DNA from: Ruminiclostridium hungatei | GTDB taxonomy: Bacteria; Bacillota; Clostridia; Acetivibrionales; DSM-1351 | Length of the DNA: 64,000 nt | Reading direction: 5' to 3' | NCBI RefSeq assembly: GCF_002051585.1 | Contig: NZ_MZGX01000001.1 | Span: forward strand, 62,001 to 126,000 | Shown: positions 24,414 to 33,451 of the stretch, one piece after another | Numbering within the stretch: the first letter of the stretch is position 1 | Layout: each line of letters starts with the position of its first letter | Translations under genes and position numbers: made by a program | Notes under the pieces: model-generated | What the model was told of the DNA's origin: nothing | Seen by the model: the letters and a program-made list of their open reading frames with translations, nothing else | The model's database searches: none

Positions 24414-24968
24414 CTAAAGAATTATTGCCAGAAATTTAGCCTGTTTTCCGTCCAGAGCCTTCATACCGTGATTGGAAGAGGAATCGAAATATATGGAATC
24501 TCCTTCTTCGAGCACAAGCTCGTGGCCGTTGATTATTATTTTCAAGGTTCCTTCTATGACATAATTGAATTCCTGGCCTTTATGCGAATTATAGTGCACA
24601 GGAAAGCTGTCGGCCTCCGGTGCCACTGTCACAATAAAAGGCTCGGCTTTTTTGCCTATGAAGTTGTTTGCAAGACTCTGATATTTGTAGTGCTCTCTTC
24701 TCTCGACATTTGCACCCTTGCCTTTTCTCACAACCTGATAGGTATGGAGTTTGGGATTGTCACCGGTCAGAATGGCGGCAAGTTCCACATTAAACCTGTT
24801 TGCTATCTGGTATAAAAAGCTGACAGGAATATCAGTGCTGCCGCTTTCATATTCAAGATATACTTCTTCCGAAATCTGAAGCTCTGCTGCAAGATCTTTG
24901 ACAGAAATAGCCGAAATATCCCTCAGTTCTTTTATTCTTGAGGCTATGAGCTTAATCTGTTCAGACAT
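24414..24968 (-). CDS. XRE family transcriptional regulator with C-terminal cupin domain
   Basis: A 184-residue regulator: a helix-turn-helix at about 8-62 (IKELRDISAISVKDLAAEL, SEEVYLEYESGSTDIPVSFLYQIANRF) and a small beta-barrel cupin at 105-180 (HYNSHKGQEFNYVIEG, DSIYFDSSSNHGMKAL) that likely binds a ligand. ATG 24968 has AGGAAGGTG upstream on the minus strand. Known relatives sit next to AMP-forming acyl-CoA synthetases, and here the synthetase follows in the same operon, so it probably controls that gene in response to the acid or its CoA ester. The effector is unknown. Confidence 0.9.
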   Translation of the reverse strand: MSEQIKLIASRIKELRDISAISVKDLAAELQISEEVYLEYESGSTDIPVSFLYQIANRFNVELAAILTGDNPKLHTYQVVRKGKGANVERREHYKYQSLANNFIGKKAEPFIVTVAPEADSFPVHYNSHKGQEFNYVIEGTLKIIINGHELVLEEGDSIYFDSSSNHGMKALDGKQAKFLAIIL

Positions 24969-25227
24969 TTAATCACCTTCCTAATATAAGCGATTTATTT
25001 TCTATAAACATAGCATATTTTATTAAACAATGTATATATTGTAAGCTACCTTTTTAATTAACATTTTTAATGTTTTCTGCTCTGTTGTCCTTTTTGTGTA
25101 CAAAATATCAAAAAGCATTAAAAGAATGAGGGAAAGAGGAACGAAAAAGCAATAAAGAGAGTATGGATATCCTATACATATTGTGTTAGTATAAGAGATA
25201 AAGTTACATACGGGGGAGTGGAGGACT

Positions 25228-26472
25228 ATGTCTATCAGTAAGAAAATAATTATGATTGTTGTGGGGTGCATAGTAGTTGTGGGAGGCGGAATCTCAGCTC
25301 ATGAGCTTCTGGATTTTCCAATCTTACTTGTGGGAATACTGTCGGCGGTATTTGTAATCGGTGTAGGCACCTGGCTGACATTTTCACTGACTATTCCGGT
25401 TAAAGTGCTTCTCAAAGTGGTAGAACGGACTGCAAACTTTGATTTATCCCATGACAAAACCTATGACAGGATCAAGGGCAGAAAAGATGAAATGGGGCTG
25501 CTTGCAAAAAATTTGTCTACCATGAGGGGTTCTTTAAGAGAAATGCTGAATCTTATGCTGGAATCCTCCCAGAACATAATGGACAATTCCCAGAAGGTTG
25601 AAAATATGGCTCAGGAGTTGAGAGACAAGGCAGACGATACTCTTGAAACCACAGAACATATATCTGCTTCCATGCAGGAATCAGCCGCCACCACCCATCA
25701 GATAAATTTCGATACACAGGAAATAATGAGAAATGTAGATCTCATAAACCAAAAATCAGAGGACGGCGCTCATTCTGCGAACATGATAAGTGAGAAGGCA
25801 AGTGAAATAAAGGAGAGTGCTGTAAAGTCAGCAGAGAATGCCAGCAATGTCTATGACAACGTAAAGCAGCAGTTGAAAACAGCCATGGAAGCTGCTAAGG
25901 CAGTTTCTCAGATTGAATTGCTGGCCCAGGCAATACTTCAGATTACCGAGCAGACTAACCTGCTTTCTCTTAACGCGGCTATCGAAGCCGCAAGAGCGGG
26001 CGAGGCAGGGAAGGGCTTTGCAGTTGTTGCCGACGAGATACGGAAGCTTGCGGACCAATCCTCCAGAACAGCCGGAGACATAAGAAATATAGTTAAGACT
26101 GTAAATGAGTCGGTGGGGGACCTTACTGAAAGTGCAGGAGTTCTGCTGGACTTTGTGGATCAGGATGTGCTTTCCGATTACAAGAAGCTTATGGAAACAG
26201 GTGAACAGTATTATTCGGATTCGGTACGCTTCAGCACCATGATGAATGAATTCAACGAATCCTCAAAAGCCATGAACCAATCTGTCTCCAATATCGTGGG
26301 TGCGCTTGAACAGGTTACCTCAAGCGTAAATGAAAGTGCAAGCGGAGTGGAGACCATCACCGTTAAAACCGCAGAGGTTGTGGAGCAGTTCAGAAATGTT
26401 GAGAATACCACACGGAGCAGTCTGACATTTTCAAACAAGCTCAAGGACCAGGTTTCAAAGTTTACACTTTAG
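25228..26472 (+). CDS. methyl-accepting chemotaxis protein lacking a large sensor domain
   Basis: A 414-residue chemoreceptor. Two hydrophobic segments (about 7-24 and 30-53) follow each other with only a short loop, so there is no extracellular ligand domain. A HAMP region (about 52-105) and a cytoplasmic signalling domain follow, with the hairpin tip [20 protein letters not shown] near 240-260, the CheA/CheW contact. ATG 25228 has GTGGAGGA in front. It is divergent from the XRE-cupin gene, with an intergenic region of 259 bases. It may sense membrane or cytoplasmic state or act with another protein. Confidence 0.93.
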   Translation: MSISKKIIMIVVGCIVVVGGGISAHELLDFPILLVGILSAVFVIGVGTWLTFSLTIPVKVLLKVVERTANFDLSHDKTYDRIKGRKDEMGLLAKNLSTMRGSLREMLNLMLESSQNIMDNSQKVENMAQELRDKADDTLETTEHISASMQESAATTHQINFDTQEIMRNVDLINQKSEDGAHSANMISEKASEIKESAVKSAENASNVYDNVKQQLKTAMEAAKAVSQIELLAQAILQITEQTNLLSLNAAIEAARAGEAGKGFAVVADEIRKLADQSSRTAGDIRNIVKTVNESVGDLTESAGVLLDFVDQDVLSDYKKLMETGEQYYSDSVRFSTMMNEFNESSKAMNQSVSNIVGALEQVTSSVNESASGVETITVKTAEVVEQFRNVENTTRSSLTFSNKLKDQVSKFTL

Positions 26473-26561
26473 TTTGCAGATTTGAAGGCATTTTATTGGT
26501 ACTCGTGAAGTAAGATGAAAATGAATTTAAAACCTGGGCCTGTTCAGGCTCCAGGCAAAAT

Positions 26562-26592
26562 AAAGGCGGAGGCTGCTTAAGCCTCCGCCTTT
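26562..26592. terminator. bidirectional terminator
   Basis: AAAGGCGGAGGC pairs with GCCTCCGCCTTT around a short loop, between the chemoreceptor gene (plus) and the permease gene (minus). Confidence 0.75.
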
Positions 26593-26611
26593 GCGGTTTT
26601 CTACACATATG

Positions 26612-27997
26612 CTATTCGGTCTTGATTGCTTCCAGAGCACTTAGCTTCATAGCTCTTCTTGCAGGGGAAAAGCCGGAAACAAGGCCAATGAATATGGCAA
26701 AAACTATGGAGAGGGCTGCCAGCCAGGGCGGGATTACAGATATCCTGCTGCCGCCACCCATACCCATTCCCATTCCCATATTTCCTGAGTTCATGATGCC
26801 CTTACCAACGGCATTCAGTATAAAGGAGGCCAGGAGACTCAAAAGAACTCCTGCCAGACCTCCAAAAAAACCGATGACTCCTGCTTCAAACAGAAAGAGC
26901 TGTCTTATGTTGTTCAGTTTGCAGCCAAGTACTTTCATGACACCGATTTCCCTGGTTCTCTCATATATTGACATTATCATGGTATTGGTAATTCCCAGTG
27001 CGGAAATAAGCAGGGATATGGCGCCAATACTTCCAAGTACGATCTGAATGGTCTGAGCCTGTTTCTGCATGGACTTTCGAAGGTCTCCCAGGCTGTTGGT
27101 GCCATAACCCATTTCATCAATTTTCTTCTGAACACCGTCAACATCCTTGATGTTCTTTACCATAACCATCAGTCTTTCATAGCCCTTGGAGGTGTCGGCA
27201 TTCCCGAAAATGCCTCCCATACCCTTGTTGCCGCCTTGCTCCTGAGCCTTGTTGGCGTCTTTTATAAGCTTCTGAAGGTGTGTTATATCCATAAAAATAT
27301 ATTGATTTTTCTGCCAGTCATTTGACTGGACCAGTACTCCCGCGGCTCTGACCTTATACAGTTTGGGAGGTTTTGTGTTTTCAGTGCCTCCCTGTCCGGG
27401 CCTCTGTTTTTCGCCGTACATCATGTCAAAGGTTATCTGGAGCTTGTCGGTCATAACATTTACGGGAGGCTTTTGATTGGGGCCGCCCATCATACTGTAC
27501 TGGTTTTTCGGATTGAAAAAATTCTGGGGTATGATGCTGCCTATCACTATGTTGTCGGTGTCGCCCTCCTGCAGCAGCCTGCCTTCGCCGGCAGAATAGT
27601 CAAAATCCTTCATGACACCTGCATCAATTCCCAATACGGGAGTGTAGGCAAGGTACTTTCCCGATACAAGCTTTACATAGGATTCCATTACAGGAGTTAC
27701 CGCCTGTACGCCCTTGATGGCCCCGATATTTGCAATGGCAACTTCGTCAAGCACTATTTCCTTGGAATTTACTGCGGCGCCTTCAGGAGTATTGCGATAT
27801 TTGGTGACATTGATAATGTTAAGACTGCCCATTTGCTTCAACTGCTCATCAAAGCTCTCGTTCATGCCAAGCCCCAAGGAAACCATGACAACAATTGCAG
27901 CCGTACCTATTACTACACCCAATACCGTAAGGATGGTTCTGGTTTTTCGCCTGAAAAGGTTTTTAAGCCCCATTATTATAAGATCAAAGCTCTTCAT
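26612..27997 (-). CDS. MacB/FtsX-type ABC transporter permease
   Basis: A 461-residue membrane protein with one N-terminal span (about 18-42), a long extracytoplasmic domain (to about 320) and three C-terminal spans in the FtsX arrangement (SLLISALGITNTMIMSIYERTREIGVMKVLG, then two more). The family acts in export or in mechanotransmission rather than import. A Gly-Met run (NMGMGMGMGGG) sits in the loop between the last spans. It overlaps the preceding CARDB gene by 14 bases, which tightly couples translation; the ATPase is the first gene of the operon. The C-terminal SALEAIKTE tail is typical. Confidence 0.9.
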   Translation of the reverse strand: MKSFDLIIMGLKNLFRRKTRTILTVLGVVIGTAAIVVMVSLGLGMNESFDEQLKQMGSLNIINVTKYRNTPEGAAVNSKEIVLDEVAIANIGAIKGVQAVTPVMESYVKLVSGKYLAYTPVLGIDAGVMKDFDYSAGEGRLLQEGDTDNIVIGSIIPQNFFNPKNQYSMMGGPNQKPPVNVMTDKLQITFDMMYGEKQRPGQGGTENTKPPKLYKVRAAGVLVQSNDWQKNQYIFMDITHLQKLIKDANKAQEQGGNKGMGGIFGNADTSKGYERLMVMVKNIKDVDGVQKKIDEMGYGTNSLGDLRKSMQKQAQTIQIVLGSIGAISLLISALGITNTMIMSIYERTREIGVMKVLGCKLNNIRQLFLFEAGVIGFFGGLAGVLLSLLASFILNAVGKGIMNSGNMGMGMGMGGGSRISVIPPWLAALSIVFAIFIGLVSGFSPARRAMKLSALEAIKTE

Positions 27998-30371
27998 CCA
28001 GCATAAATTCCTTTCTTCTTCTTATTTTTCTGCGTATCAGAAGAATAGCTGCAACTATGACCGCAAGCATTACTACACCACTTACAATGAACGCCCAGGC
28101 TGGAATTTTGCTGCCTTGCTCTACGGGAGGCATTTCCCCCTGTCCGGGCATAGGCTGTTGAATGGGCATTTCAGCGGCATTAAAGGATATTTCCTTTTTG
28201 AACTCCTGGCTTTTGCCCTCGGAATCCTCATAGGTGAATACAATAAAGCCGTTTGCGGGACCTGCAGCTTCCGGAACCAGAGTCCCATCAAAGGAATCAC
28301 TCTTGCCCGATTCAAAATTACCCACAAAATAGCTGGTGCCTTCTACCCTGAAATTACCTTCCAGCTTTACCATCAGATTATACAGAGTGGTTTTTCCCAT
28401 GTTGAAGAAGCTTACATTTACAGGAATGGGATTTCCGATAAAGGCTTCCGGAGGAATGCTCACATCTCCCACCACAAGTCTTGGCGACTGCTGGATGGGT
28501 ATTCCCACCACATCCTTATTGGTGTATGGATTGCCTTTTTCATCCTCATATTCATAGTTGACGCTGATTGTGTACTGCTTGGGAGGCGCATCGGCTTTTG
28601 ATGTAAAAGTGATTTTTTTGCTTACACTTGCTTTAGGACCTATGGAATCTATATAAAAAGAGTTTGAGCTTACAGTGCTGAAGGTGCCGTCATCCGATGC
28701 CAGCGAAACCTTGACATTGTTAATTGTTGAGGCTTTGCTGGTATTCAGTATGGATAAATCCAGGGTGAACTGCTGACCTGCATTTATTATTTCGGGACTG
28801 ACACTGTATTTGTCTATAATCAGTCTGGGCACGGATTTTCCGGTTTTATTCTCCACATAGAGTCCCACATATTGCATGGCGGACTGCTTTGTGCCGTTTC
28901 CCGAGGAGGTAAGGTCGTACTCCACATTTACTGCAACGGGATAATTCTTAGTTACGGCCTCGTCGGATACAAAAAGCTGGAACTGGACATTTTTGGTCTC
29001 TCCCTTTTTAAGTACCGGAAGAATGATGGCATTCAAGGTTCTGGGAATTATCTCCTTTTCATTGTTTAAGGATACTTTTACATTATAAGCATCTGCAGAA
29101 CCGGTATTTGCCACATCACAGGATATCAGGGCATTATTTCCGGGCATCAGGGCGGAAGCCGGGTAGCTTACATTTTTCAGTTCAATGACCGATTGTGTTC
29201 CCGCTGACTGGACATTGTAGAAGAACTCGATTTCCTCGGAAAAGGCCGAGCCTGTATAATCGGTGTAATCAAGCCTTACTTTCAGAGTGTTGGCCCCTGT
29301 TTCTATTTTCGGGGAGGCGGAAAGGTCATATGTAAATAATGAGGTGGAACCTCCGTAGATAGTAGCCCTGGTCTGCTTGTTGGTGCTGCCTGTGATACTT
29401 GCTCCGTTATTTGTAAGTCCCAGCAGGGTGACCTGTACATTCTTGGCAGCCACTGAGCCCAGATTTTCCAGGTTTATATTCAGTTTGAAATTTTCGCCTG
29501 CCAGAGCAGGGGAGGGATTTGTGGCCACCGACTTCAGGGCAAGCTTGGGAAGCTTTGTGCCTTCAGTGGTTTTCAAATAGGCTGTTTCACTGGAGCTGAA
29601 ATAATTATTTGTAGTATTGTAATACTGTATATTAAACTTTATGGGATAGGTCTTAACGGAAGCATTTGTGGAAATCTGGAAAGTAAAGCTCACATCCTTT
29701 TGTTCATTTGGAGCAAGGCTGTCAATTGTCTGGGTTATATTCATGGAGCTCATGACAACCGGGCCTCCGTCGTCCAGCACAGGTGAGACAACAATATTCC
29801 TGGCACCATATAAAGAAGTGTTCTTAAGGGGCAGGGTATAGGTTATCTGGGAGCCCACCTGTCCGGAAGGGATGGCAGTATTGCTTGCAATGACTATTTT
29901 TGGAGCATATTTTGTGGTGTCCACAGGAGTTTCCTGGGTATCATCCTTTGGCACAGCCTGTGAGATGTTCAGGGAATCCTCCACTTGGAACAGGTTTCCT
30001 CCCAGGGTATACTGAATTGTGACCTGAAGCCTGTTTGAGCCCCCGTTATATGAAAAGGTGCGTAATCCAGGTCCCTGTTGCTGTCCGTTGTCGATACTGG
30101 GAATTTCCATGCTGGAACTTGAGCTTTTCAGGGTAAATGCAGAGCTGCCGTCAATTATGATTTTTACATTAGTAATTTCAGATCCCGAATTGTTCTGGAC
30201 TATCAGGTTCATTTGAAATTCGCTGTTGGGGGCGATTTGAGAACTTGGACAGAAATATGAAACCAGATCAACGTCCTGTGCCGCCTTGACAGGTATATTT
30301 CCCAAAAAGAGTTCAGATATCACGATTAAACAAATTAAAACTAAAGAAGTAAATTTTTTTATTTTGCTCAT
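27984..30371 (-). CDS. large cell-surface protein with CARDB/NEW3-type repeats and C-terminal membrane anchor
   Basis: A 795-residue exported protein. A signal peptide (1-30, ending VKAA) is followed by several successive immunoglobulin-like units with recurring motifs such as NTGSADAYNVKVSL, NTSKASTINNVKVSL and LENLGSVAAKNVQVTL, which fit the CARDB/NEW3 type of adhesive or scaffold domain. A membrane helix (about 760-782) and a basic tail (RRKIRRRKEF) end it. ATG 30371 follows GGAGG at 30380-30384; the frame extending to 30422 is rejected. It is the middle gene of an ABC operon, in the position often taken by the periplasmic adaptor MacA, and so may be the extracytoplasmic partner of the permease. 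That role is an inference. Confidence 0.85.
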   Translation of the reverse strand: MSKIKKFTSLVLICLIVISELFLGNIPVKAAQDVDLVSYFCPSSQIAPNSEFQMNLIVQNNSGSEITNVKIIIDGSSAFTLKSSSSSMEIPSIDNGQQQGPGLRTFSYNGGSNRLQVTIQYTLGGNLFQVEDSLNISQAVPKDDTQETPVDTTKYAPKIVIASNTAIPSGQVGSQITYTLPLKNTSLYGARNIVVSPVLDDGGPVVMSSMNITQTIDSLAPNEQKDVSFTFQISTNASVKTYPIKFNIQYYNTTNNYFSSSETAYLKTTEGTKLPKLALKSVATNPSPALAGENFKLNINLENLGSVAAKNVQVTLLGLTNNGASITGSTNKQTRATIYGGSTSLFTYDLSASPKIETGANTLKVRLDYTDYTGSAFSEEIEFFYNVQSAGTQSVIELKNVSYPASALMPGNNALISCDVANTGSADAYNVKVSLNNEKEIIPRTLNAIILPVLKKGETKNVQFQLFVSDEAVTKNYPVAVNVEYDLTSSGNGTKQSAMQYVGLYVENKTGKSVPRLIIDKYSVSPEIINAGQQFTLDLSILNTSKASTINNVKVSLASDDGTFSTVSSNSFYIDSIGPKASVSKKITFTSKADAPPKQYTISVNYEYEDEKGNPYTNKDVVGIPIQQSPRLVVGDVSIPPEAFIGNPIPVNVSFFNMGKTTLYNLMVKLEGNFRVEGTSYFVGNFESGKSDSFDGTLVPEAAGPANGFIVFTYEDSEGKSQEFKKEISFNAAEMPIQQPMPGQGEMPPVEQGSKIPAWAFIVSGVVMLAVIVAAILLIRRKIRRRKEFMLDEEL

Positions 30372-30405
30372 ATGTCTAGCCTCCAAGCCTTTTGGCTCTT
30401 TTAAT

Positions 30406-31116
30406 TTAGTTTGTAATTGCACCCAGAGGAGTAACGGCTTCGATTTTCTCGATATTTCCGTCTAATATATGTATTATCCTGTCCGCATATTTGGCTATAT
30501 TTGTGTCATGGGTGACAATGATCAGGGTTTGATTGCTTTTTCTTGCAATATCAGTAATAAGGTTCATTACTTCACTGGTGGTTTTCGAGTCAAGGTTTCC
30601 TGTAGGTTCATCCGCAAAAACTATTTCAGGGTTTCCCACGAAAGCTCGTGCGATTCCAACTCTCTGCTGCTGTCCGCCGCTCATCTGGGAAGGCTTTCTG
30701 TTGTTGTGGGAGGTCAGGCCTACCGAGTGCAGCATTTGTTTGGATTTTTTATCTCTTATCCTGCGTGGAATTCCCTTAAAGGCCAGGGGCAGCCCCACAT
30801 TCTCAAGAGCGGTAAGGCTGGGCAGCAGATTGTAGGACTGGAATACAAAGCCGATATATTTCTGTCTGAAGAGAACCAGCCTTTTTTCATCCAGCTTTTC
30901 CACATGTATATTCTTAATGATAATCTCACCCCTGGAGGGTTTTTCAAGACCGGCCATCAGATTCAGCAGAGTTGACTTTCCCGAACCTGAAGTTCCCAAA
31001 AGGCAGCAGATTTCACCTTTGCCAATAGACAGGTCAATATTGTCCAGTGCTACGACTTTCTCACTGCCTACTCTGTACACCTTGCGGATACCTTTGATTT
31101 CTATGATGTTCTCCAA
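30406..31116 (-). CDS. LolD/MacB-type ABC transporter ATP-binding protein
   Basis: A 236-residue ABC ATPase energising the permease at 26612. Walker [10 protein letters not shown] at about 38-46, the Q-loop [17 protein letters not shown], the signature [13 protein letters not shown] and Walker [10 protein letters not shown] are intact. The start is TTG at 31116 (MENIIEIKG), with GGAGG nine bases upstream; the longer frame to 31209 has no good start. It precedes the CARDB protein by 34 bases and then the permease, an order seen for macrolide-type and lipoprotein-type exporters in Gram-positive bacteria. Confidence 0.93.
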   Translation of the reverse strand: MENIIEIKGIRKVYRVGSEKVVALDNIDLSIGKGEICCLLGTSGSGKSTLLNLMAGLEKPSRGEIIIKNIHVEKLDEKRLVLFRQKYIGFVFQSYNLLPSLTALENVGLPLAFKGIPRRIRDKKSKQMLHSVGLTSHNNRKPSQMSGGQQQRVGIARAFVGNPEIVFADEPTGNLDSKTTSEVMNLITDIARKSNQTLIIVTHDTNIAKYADRIIHILDGNIEKIEAVTPLGAITN

Positions 31117-31347
31117 TAACGCAATCCTCCTTTGTATGTTTTTTTCTAACCCTATTTTGACGTAAATAATGTGAAAAATGTTCCAGCTTACATTAATTAA
31201 GAATATCATAAAATTTTTACATATAATGTATTTATATGGCGAAAATTGGGTGACTATTTTATTATTTTATTATATAATATTTATATAGAATAGTAATGGC
31301 TGTATTTCTTAAATTTCTCTTAATAATTAAAGGTAGGCGGGGAGACT

Positions 31348-32397
31348 ATGGATAAAAAATATGTTGAAGTCAATGAAGAAATACTGGGAAGCTACCTTGG
31401 TGAAGACGTATACTCTATAGGCGGGAATATGATTGTTCCTTTAAATACCATTGTTAACGAGCATATTCTGAAGAAGCTCCTTGACTTCAGAATAGACAGG
31501 GTATTTATCTACAATTCAAATCCCGTTCATGGTGACGATTATTTATCCGCTGAAAATATCAACGAGGATCAAAAGAAGTATATTGAAGACGTAAATGAGG
31601 CCAAGATGATGATTCAGGATTTGGCTTCGGGTAAGGAGCTGGATTTTAACAAGGCTGAGAACATATCTGAACACATTTACAGCAAACTCAACGACTGCGG
31701 TGCACTTATGGATTGCGTCAATTCGGTGAGAATAGCTGACTCCTATACCTATTCACATCTTGTCAATGTCTCTGTTTACTCCATGCTTTTGGGAAAGTGG
31801 CTGAGCTTTACCAAAAAACAGCTTAAGGATGTGGTAATGGCGGGTCTGCTCCACGATGTGGGGAAGGCACAAATTCCATTGGAAATACTCAACAAGAAAG
31901 GGCCTTTGACCGACCACGAATACGAAATCATGAAAAGGCATCCTGTATATGGCTACGAGATAATAAAGAATTACAGCGAAATCAGCATGGATGTCAAAAG
32001 GGCCGTTATAATGCATCATGAGAAGGAAAACGGCTCAGGCTATCCCTTTGGAATAAAGGGAAACCAGAAAAACCTCTATTCAAAAATCATAACGGTTGCA
32101 GACATATTTGACGCCATTACCTCCGAGAGAGTATACAGGGGAAGACAGACCCCCTTTACGGCTTTTAAGGAATTGGAAAGTGTAGGCTTTGACACTGTAG
32201 ACCCTAAAATCATGATGGTGCTGTTTACAAATATGCCCAGCTATTATGTGGGTTCAAAAGTCAAAATGACAAACGGAGAAATAGGTGAAATTGTATATGT
32301 GCCCAATCAATGTGCATATGCACCTGTAATCAGGGTTAATGAAAATTTTGTTGATTTTTCGGTGGAGAAGGAGGAACTGATCAAGGAGTTTTTATAA
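31348..32397 (+). CDS. HD-GYP domain protein, putative cyclic di-GMP phosphodiesterase
   Basis: A 349-residue protein. The N-terminal 120 residues form an uncharacterised sensory-like region (GSYLGEDVYSIGGNMIVP), followed by the HD-GYP domain: LLHDVGKAQIP with His169-Asp170, the MKRHPVYGYEII helix, HHEKENGSGYPFG from 223, which contains the GYP motif, and AVDI-like DIFDAITSER. The metal ligands look complete, so it is likely active against cyclic di-GMP. A short PilZ-free beta domain ends it (from about 300). ATG 31348 has GGCGGGGAG in front. It is convergent with the LysR gene. Confidence 0.92.
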   Translation: MDKKYVEVNEEILGSYLGEDVYSIGGNMIVPLNTIVNEHILKKLLDFRIDRVFIYNSNPVHGDDYLSAENINEDQKKYIEDVNEAKMMIQDLASGKELDFNKAENISEHIYSKLNDCGALMDCVNSVRIADSYTYSHLVNVSVYSMLLGKWLSFTKKQLKDVVMAGLLHDVGKAQIPLEILNKKGPLTDHEYEIMKRHPVYGYEIIKNYSEISMDVKRAVIMHHEKENGSGYPFGIKGNQKNLYSKIITVADIFDAITSERVYRGRQTPFTAFKELESVGFDTVDPKIMMVLFTNMPSYYVGSKVKMTNGEIGEIVYVPNQCAYAPVIRVNENFVDFSVEKEELIKEFL

Positions 32398-32406
32398 TAC
32401 AATTGC

Positions 32407-33285
32407 CTAAAGCAGTATGTCCATAAATGTCTGTACTGCTTTTGACAGCATTACATTTTTCATTGTGACTATTCCAACCTCTCTTTCAGGCAGTTTTTCG
32501 GCGGTCTCTATCCGGAATAGGCCGCCGCCTTCTATATATTTCATTGCACTGTCCTTGAGAACATAAGCTATTCCTGTTCCAATCAATGCAAATTCCACCA
32601 GCAGATCAAGGCTCTCAAGTTCTATTTCGGGTGAACAGGTCAGGCCATGGCTGACAAAAAAAGAGTCTATTGCTTTTCGGGTGGAGCTGTCGGGAGGCAG
32701 CATAACCAGAGGGTGCATGGTAAGCTCCCTCAGCGGAACTCTCCTGTTTTTCAGCTCTGCGTACTTGCCAGAGGCTACAAATATATCCTCCACAGTTATA
32801 AATCCAACAGAAGCATATATATCCGGATTAACCGGAAGCGTGGAAATAACCATGTCTACAAGACCGTTTTTTAATACCTCCAGCAGTTGAGGGGTAGTAC
32901 GGTTCACTACTTTTATGGAGATTTGAGGGTATAGCATGCCGAATTTCTTTATATACGGCATAACAAAATATTTGCAGATGGAATCACTTACGCCTATTCT
33001 TATTTCTCCTGCCTTCAAGCCTTCCAGCTCCTGGAGCTTTGACTCCGCGGTTTTTATAAAGTTATAAGCCTGTGCCACATAACTGAAAAGCATCTCACCC
33101 TCTGAGGTCAATTGAATGGTTCTGGATTTTCTGTAAAACAGGGTTACCCCCAGACGGGTTTCAAGCTGTCTTATGGCCTGGCTCACTGCCGATTGGGAAA
33201 TAAATAGCTTTTTTGCCGCTTTTGAAAAGCTTTGGTTATCTGCGCAACAAAAAAAAATCTTATACAATTCAAAATTAATATCCAT
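32407..33285 (-). CDS. LysR family transcriptional regulator
   Basis: A 292-residue LysR protein. The winged helix-turn-helix is at 1-65 (FSKAAKKLFISQSAVSQAIRQLETRLGVTLFYR) and the effector domain covers 90-292. ATG 33285 lies on the minus strand with purL divergent on the other side of a 166-base AT-rich region. It therefore could control purL or a distant target, but no T-N11-A box was picked out with confidence. Function unknown. Confidence 0.93.
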   Translation of the reverse strand: MDINFELYKIFFCCADNQSFSKAAKKLFISQSAVSQAIRQLETRLGVTLFYRKSRTIQLTSEGEMLFSYVAQAYNFIKTAESKLQELEGLKAGEIRIGVSDSICKYFVMPYIKKFGMLYPQISIKVVNRTTPQLLEVLKNGLVDMVISTLPVNPDIYASVGFITVEDIFVASGKYAELKNRRVPLRELTMHPLVMLPPDSSTRKAIDSFFVSHGLTCSPEIELESLDLLVEFALIGTGIAYVLKDSAMKYIEGGGLFRIETAEKLPEREVGIVTMKNVMLSKAVQTFMDILL

Positions 33286-33451
33286 AAGCCACCTTAATAC
33301 ATACTATTAATATTATTAATTTTACTAATACATTTTAACATATTATAATAAATATATCATTATTTTTAAACAGGAGTTGAATTACTTTAAATATAATTTT
33401 TTAGGAGATGGAGACAAAGAGACTGTTTTCATTGCCGGAAAAGGGGAAGCT

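Noticed and set aside
27714-28601. Plus-strand 295-codon frame
   Set aside because: It is antisense to the permease and CARDB genes, which overlap in the same operon; no ribosome binding site.
33377-33451. Upstream extension of purL by 25 codons from a TTG
   Set aside because: AGGAG directly abuts the TTG, and the 33452 ATG has a better spaced AAGGGGAA and fits the known N-terminus.
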